Assembly: GCA_030280995.1 (NCBI GenBank)
Contig: JASXTE010000005.1
Span: 31,068,501 to 31,132,500, forward strand
Direction: 5' to 3'
From: Hemileia vastatrix
Taxonomy: Eukaryota; Basidiomycota; Pucciniomycetes; Pucciniales; Zaghouaniaceae
Length of the DNA: 64,000 nt
The translations under genes were made by a program, and so were the position numbers. This document shows, piece after piece, positions 60,471 through 64,000 of this stretch. Below the pieces are notes generated by a model. It was not told the DNA's origin. It did not search any database and worked only from the letters and a program-made list of their open reading frames with translations. The stretch's first letter is position 1. Each line of letters starts with the position of its first letter.

Positions 60471-61727
60471 TTTCTGAGTAAGGAGCAGCTGTAAATTCTC
60501 TAGTTGGGAAGTAATCTCATTGTTTAATCCCTCTGTTAAAGGTCCTGGTGCATCATTAATTTTTAATGGAAACTCAGGGGTATCAACATGTATTTCTGGA
60601 ACTAATTTACTTTAAGATGAACTAGCCACAGGTAACTCTGGAGCATCCTGTACTATTTGTTCCTTCAAAGAAATCTCAGAATACTTTTGATCAATAAACA
60701 ATGAGTTCAATTTCTCCTCAATGGTTGTTAGTCTAGTTTTCAATCTTGGAAGACTAGATAAATTCTCATTGATTGTTGCAAAAGATAACTGATTCCTATT
60801 TTGAAAAGATGAAAAATGGTCATTCAATCTTTTCAGATTCATCTTATCTATCTCCACCTCCTGGCAACAGGCAGATACAGTATCTTTCAGTTTAGACAAA
60901 TCATTTTTTATATTTTGCCATAAAGCAACTTTTTTTTCATGGGTTGCTTTGTAATGAGACAATTCATCAGAGACTCTCTGTGATTAACTTCTAAATGCTT
61001 GATAACCTTGATCAGTTAACAAACTATTATATCTCTGAGTCAATTGCATGTTGTTCATTATATGGTTTTGTTTTGTAATAATATCTCTCAAGTACTCATC
61101 ATTAATCTTTGCTACATCTGGAGTGTTTCTCAATAAGGAAACTGAGTAACTTTCCAGACTCTCATAGAACTCAGGGTCAAGAGTTTCATCAATTACAGCC
61201 ATATCAGGGTTAATCATTGAAGTAGCAATTAAAAGTAATGGATTAGATACATGAGTTATCTGTCTACTGCTCCCAGCCTCTACTGGCCTCAAGGTTTCTT
61301 CTTCCCTCTCAGATTTATCTGAAGGAACAGAATCAGCTACAAGAAATGGCACTTGAGAATCAATAGAGGGGCTTACCAAGGTTTTCTGGGTATGAACATA
61401 TTGGGTTTTCTTCTTCTTTTGCCTCCTTGATAGGGGTGAGGAGGTGTGGGGTTGACCTGGTTGGGTCTTGAAGGACCTGCCTGAGGTAACTGATGCTGAT
61501 TTTGAGACAGGTTGTCCCACTGAGTGTTTAACCAGTCCCACTGCCACTTGGACACTTCCACCTTCTTTTGGGACTGGGGAGCCAATTGTTGTTGATCCCT
61601 GGGATGAAGAGGTTTCTTCTTCTCTTGAAGAAAGGTATCTGTCTTTCTCACCTTTTCTTCCAGAGCATCTACCCTTGCCTTTAGTCTAAAGTTTTCTGTC
61701 CTTAGCTCCTTTATGTTAGTTGACAGA
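60471..61727 (-). pseudogene. Gag N-terminal and middle part of element A
   Basis: Open segments 61547-60984 and 60962-60612 with stops between them. The first includes KTLVSPS, parallel to KTLVSHP in B, and DPEFYESLESYSVSLLRNTP. The second is coiled-coil (SFATINENLSSLPRLKTRLT, TIEEKLNSL), like the coiled coil of B Gag. Confidence 0.7.
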
Positions 61728-61801
61728 TTATTTACCTGTTGAGGCAATGGCATCTTTTTTATTCTGAAGCCTTTTGGAAGTTCTTCTGGTGGGTTTATCA
61801 C
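61373..61801 (-). CDS. Overlapping small frame in gag of element A
   Basis: About 142 codons open. The first codon of the open stretch is GTG; the first ATG is about 15 codons in (MPLPQQ). Coiled-coil segment (NNLSTNIKELRTENFRLKAR, VDALEEKVRKTDTF), then VEVSKWQWDW, a Pro/Gln-rich linker, PYQGGKRRRK and the end RKPW. Gag in the other frame has a stop near 61728, whereas this frame is open, and it shares motifs with 55735-56184. Its TAA lies in GTAAGC, again a donor-like sequence. Confidence 0.45.
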   Translation of the reverse strand: MINPPEELPKGFRIKKMPLPQQVNNLSTNIKELRTENFRLKARVDALEEKVRKTDTFLQEKKKPLHPRDQQQLAPQSQKKVEVSKWQWDWLNTQWDNLSQNQHQLPQAGPSRPNQVNPTPPHPYQGGKRRRKPNMFIPRKPW

Positions 61802-61988
61802 AGGCTTCTAATCCTGAGTTGTGTCTACTAGGATTTCCACTTCTTCCATCTCTACATCCTGTTTGCAGCAAGGATTTATTGATATGAGAAATTCTTCTTG
61901 TTAAAGGAGAACTTATAGAAGTAGGCTCATAATAATCAATCAAGTCTAGTTCCTCTTCACGTGCAGCAGAACCACTTTGGTCAGTCAT
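61728..61988 (-). CDS. N-terminal segment of Gag of element A
   Basis: 86 codons from ATG 61988, acidic then basic (EEELDLIDYYEP, KPTRRTSKRLQNKK), ending in TAG or TAA at 61728. It is in the same frame as the later gag segments. It is the likely start of the A polyprotein, corresponding to MCDNNDIVSNKAK in B, although the two are hardly similar. Confidence 0.45.
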   Translation of the reverse strand: MTDQSGSAAREEELDLIDYYEPTSISSPLTRRISHINKSLLQTGCRDGRSGNPSRHNSGLEACDKPTRRTSKRLQNKKDAIASTGK

Positions 61989-63059
61989 TTTAAGAATTAA
62001 CTGAAATGAAGAAAAGAGACAATAGGATGAATTAGTCTTTATTTTTAATTTTTATTTAACAGAAATAAAATAAAAATAATAATAAAAAAATCTTTTTAGG
62101 ATAAAAATCAACTTAATAAAATTAATTTATTAATTCAAAAATAATTCAAAACCAGGATTATAATATAATCAACTGAAGAAATAAATTAAAAATTTTATTA
62201 AAAATTTTAATTAATTATTTTCAGGATTTAAATCAACTAATTTATTTCCAGGACTTAATGTCAACTGAAGTAATTAAATATGAATTTTTATTAATTAAAA
62301 AAAAATTATTGAACTGATCACTTAACTACCAGGACTTAATGTCAATTGAAGTAATTAAATATGAATTTTTATTAATTAAAAAAATTTTTTTATTGAACTG
62401 ATCACTTAACTACCGGGACTTAATGTCAACTGAAGTAATTAAATATGAATTTTTATTGAACTGATCACTTAACTACCAGGAATTAATGTCAACTGAAGTA
62501 ATTAAATATGAATTTTTATTAATTAAAAAAATTTTTATTGTCAGGACAATTTGTCAACTGGAACAAATAAAATTTAAATTAATCATGACAAAATGTCAAC
62601 TGAAAATTATAATAATTAATATTAAAATATAATTGTTTATTACTTCTGGGACTAAGAACACTATTACTCTATTATTTTCAACCAGGAAAAATAAAAAAAA
62701 ATATAATATTAAAATTAAATCCAAATTACCAGACACCTCCCCCTGTAAAATGAGCAAATTAATGCCACTTACAGAGTGCTGAGTAAAAGGAAATACGTAG
62801 CAAATGAAGAGTGCAAAGTAACCCACAAATAGTAATATCAATAATTACAAAAATATATACAACATTTAGTCAGTATATGAAACTAATTTTTGGAGCGCGG
62901 TTTGATTCCCGTTCGCAGCAAAATTTTTTTGTCACGTGACGTATGACGTTTGTCGTTTCCGTCGCTCTCTCATCCCTACAGTTACTTGAACGCCAATGGT
63001 CCCTTCGATGTATGCCTCAAATAACATTGCGCCGTCGATACTTTGGAAAGGCTCCCAAT
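61989..63059 (-). other. 5' leader of element A
   Basis: Non-coding, about 1.07 kb, AT-rich apart from 62880-63059. It contains a minisatellite (62246-62545) and a tRNA-T-arm-like sequence (62893-62920). After the LTR comes AATTGGGAGC (63051-63060), like the leader start in B. Confidence 0.55.
62246..62545. repeat. Minisatellite in the leader of element A
   Basis: About four units of 63-84 bp, each with 'ggacttaatgtcaactgaag' or a near variant and 'taattaaatatgaattttta', and mostly 'gaactgatcacttaacta'. The units differ by length changes in the A/T runs. Confidence 0.85.
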
Positions 63060-63843
63060 TTTCAAGGGGTTCTTTTGGTCTAGAAGATTGGTTCAAGGTT
63101 TTTACGAGTGTTTTAATGGTCTCTCAACAAAAAGTATGTATTTCTAAATCAATATGATTAATTTAATCAAATATAAGATGTAGATTTTAAATATTAATAT
63201 AGATTATAGACTAGCATTACGCTATTGTGAATACTAATGTTATAAAGTATAGAAATAAGTGTTGTATTGTAAGCCTAATAATAAAGTAAAGTAATTGAAG
63301 GAATGTCTTGAAAAGCACAAAGTAAGAGGCCTTTAATAGGCAAAACATGAGGGAATAAAATATACGGAATTTACACCATCTACTGTAAGAGTGTGAGAAA
63401 AGATAACAAAAAAAAGGAGTACATATATGACATAAGAAATAAATAAACTGGTGCGTCAACAAGGGCATCAAATTTATTAGCAATAAAGTTTGAGTTCCTT
63501 GGACTGTCACAATTAATTACACAATAATTAATTAATTATATTACTTTCACGGGATTCCAGATCTCTAACTGAGGTAATATAATTGTTTTAAAGTTTTTTT
63601 ATCATAATTTTATTATTAAATTTTATTCCCATTGACTTATACTATTGAGCACGGTGTTAGGGAGTAAAATTTTAGGGGAAATTTTATTTACACTAATTAT
63701 TTATACTACTTATTGTACTTAACTAGTTAATTGTAAGTAATACTTAAGTAGATAATTAATTATTAGTAAGAAGAAGAGTCCTGGCTTCAACTCAGTAAAA
63801 TAATCAATTATTTTACCGGTTAAGTCTAGTAGCCTGGCTGACA
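63060..63843 (-). repeat. 5' LTR of gypsy element A
   Basis: 784 bp. It lacks a 9-nt segment present in the 3' LTR ('gttttaagg' duplication near 45545). Its inner end reads ...TTGAAA rather than ...TTGACA. Confidence 0.9.
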
Positions 63844-64000
63844 AATTTTTAAATAAATCAATTTATTTCTGAAATATACAGTAAATACACATTTTAAACA
63901 CATTATTTCTAGAAAAATCTTATTATTTGAAAACAATTTTCTGGAATATTCTTCTTCTTATCTCATACTCCTGTATATAGGATTTTAACTCCGTGCTTTG
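63844..64000. other. Right flank of element A
   Basis: Starts with the AATTT target duplication. It should continue the partial LTR of 45181-45488, but I could not align it convincingly. No gene. Confidence 0.4.

Larger units (their letters stand above)
45489..63843 (-). mobile_element. Ty3/gypsy element A (older, split by B)
   Basis: LTRs at 45489-46281 (793 bp) and 63060-63843 (784 bp), both with TGTCAGCC at the U3 start. Target duplication AATTT at 45484-45488 and 63844-63848. The coding region on the minus strand (61988 to 46316) is broken by stops and by the 9.6-kb element B inserted in RT. Without B it would be about 8.7 kb. The LTRs differ by about 20 substitutions plus a 9-nt indel, so it is older than B. 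Confidence 0.9.

Noticed and set aside
62893..62921. Possible tRNA gene
   Set aside because: Only a T-arm-like 3' part is present; no acceptor 5' strand, D arm or anticodon arm upstream on either strand.

Overview
The window is AT-rich eukaryotic DNA, almost certainly fungal. It holds one conserved host gene with ten short GT-AG introns and is otherwise built from transposable elements at different stages of decay. The retrotransposon polyproteins, the Myb/SANT-like protein and the Tet-like oxygenase fragment resemble families I associate with rust fungi (Pucciniales, Basidiomycota). That lineage call is inference from family resemblance; no search was run.

Layout. 1-6.3 kb: three MITE families, a decayed Ty1/copia polyprotein and an unclassified GC-richer block. 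6.35-17.1 kb: an AAAAAAT heptamer array interrupted by a chromodomain Ty3/gypsy element (7362-16591, 807-bp LTRs, 5-bp target duplication). That element carries an internal hexamer array and a two-exon gene on the opposite strand. 17.1-33.5 kb: MITEs, solo LTRs and several PIF/Harbinger-like elements with a Myb/SANT-like gene facing a DDE transposase; one contains a piece of a Tet/JBP-like 2OG-Fe(II) dioxygenase. 33.5-39.5 kb: the host island, with an RSP5/NEDD4-type HECT ubiquitin ligase (848 aa, 11 exons, minus strand). 39.5-64 kb: a nest of insertions. A Harbinger-like element is broken by two tandem Tc1/mariner elements, a CACTA-like MITE and a gypsy LTR plus leader. That last piece is followed by an LTR fragment, then gypsy element A, which is itself split in its reverse transcriptase by the very young gypsy element B. 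Target duplications and cross-copy comparison support most of these joins.

How the parts fit. The gypsy elements have the order gag, protease, RT, RNase H, integrase, chromodomain. Elements A and B share a small reading frame that overlaps gag and ends inside a GTAAGY splice-donor-like sequence. Stop codons in the older gypsy element are almost all TGA, and its two LTRs differ mostly at CpG-derived sites, which points to deamination of methylated cytosine. B is nearly intact: one premature stop in 1957 codons and nearly identical LTRs. Apart from RSP5 I see no ordinary host gene, no tRNA or rRNA gene and no CRISPR array.
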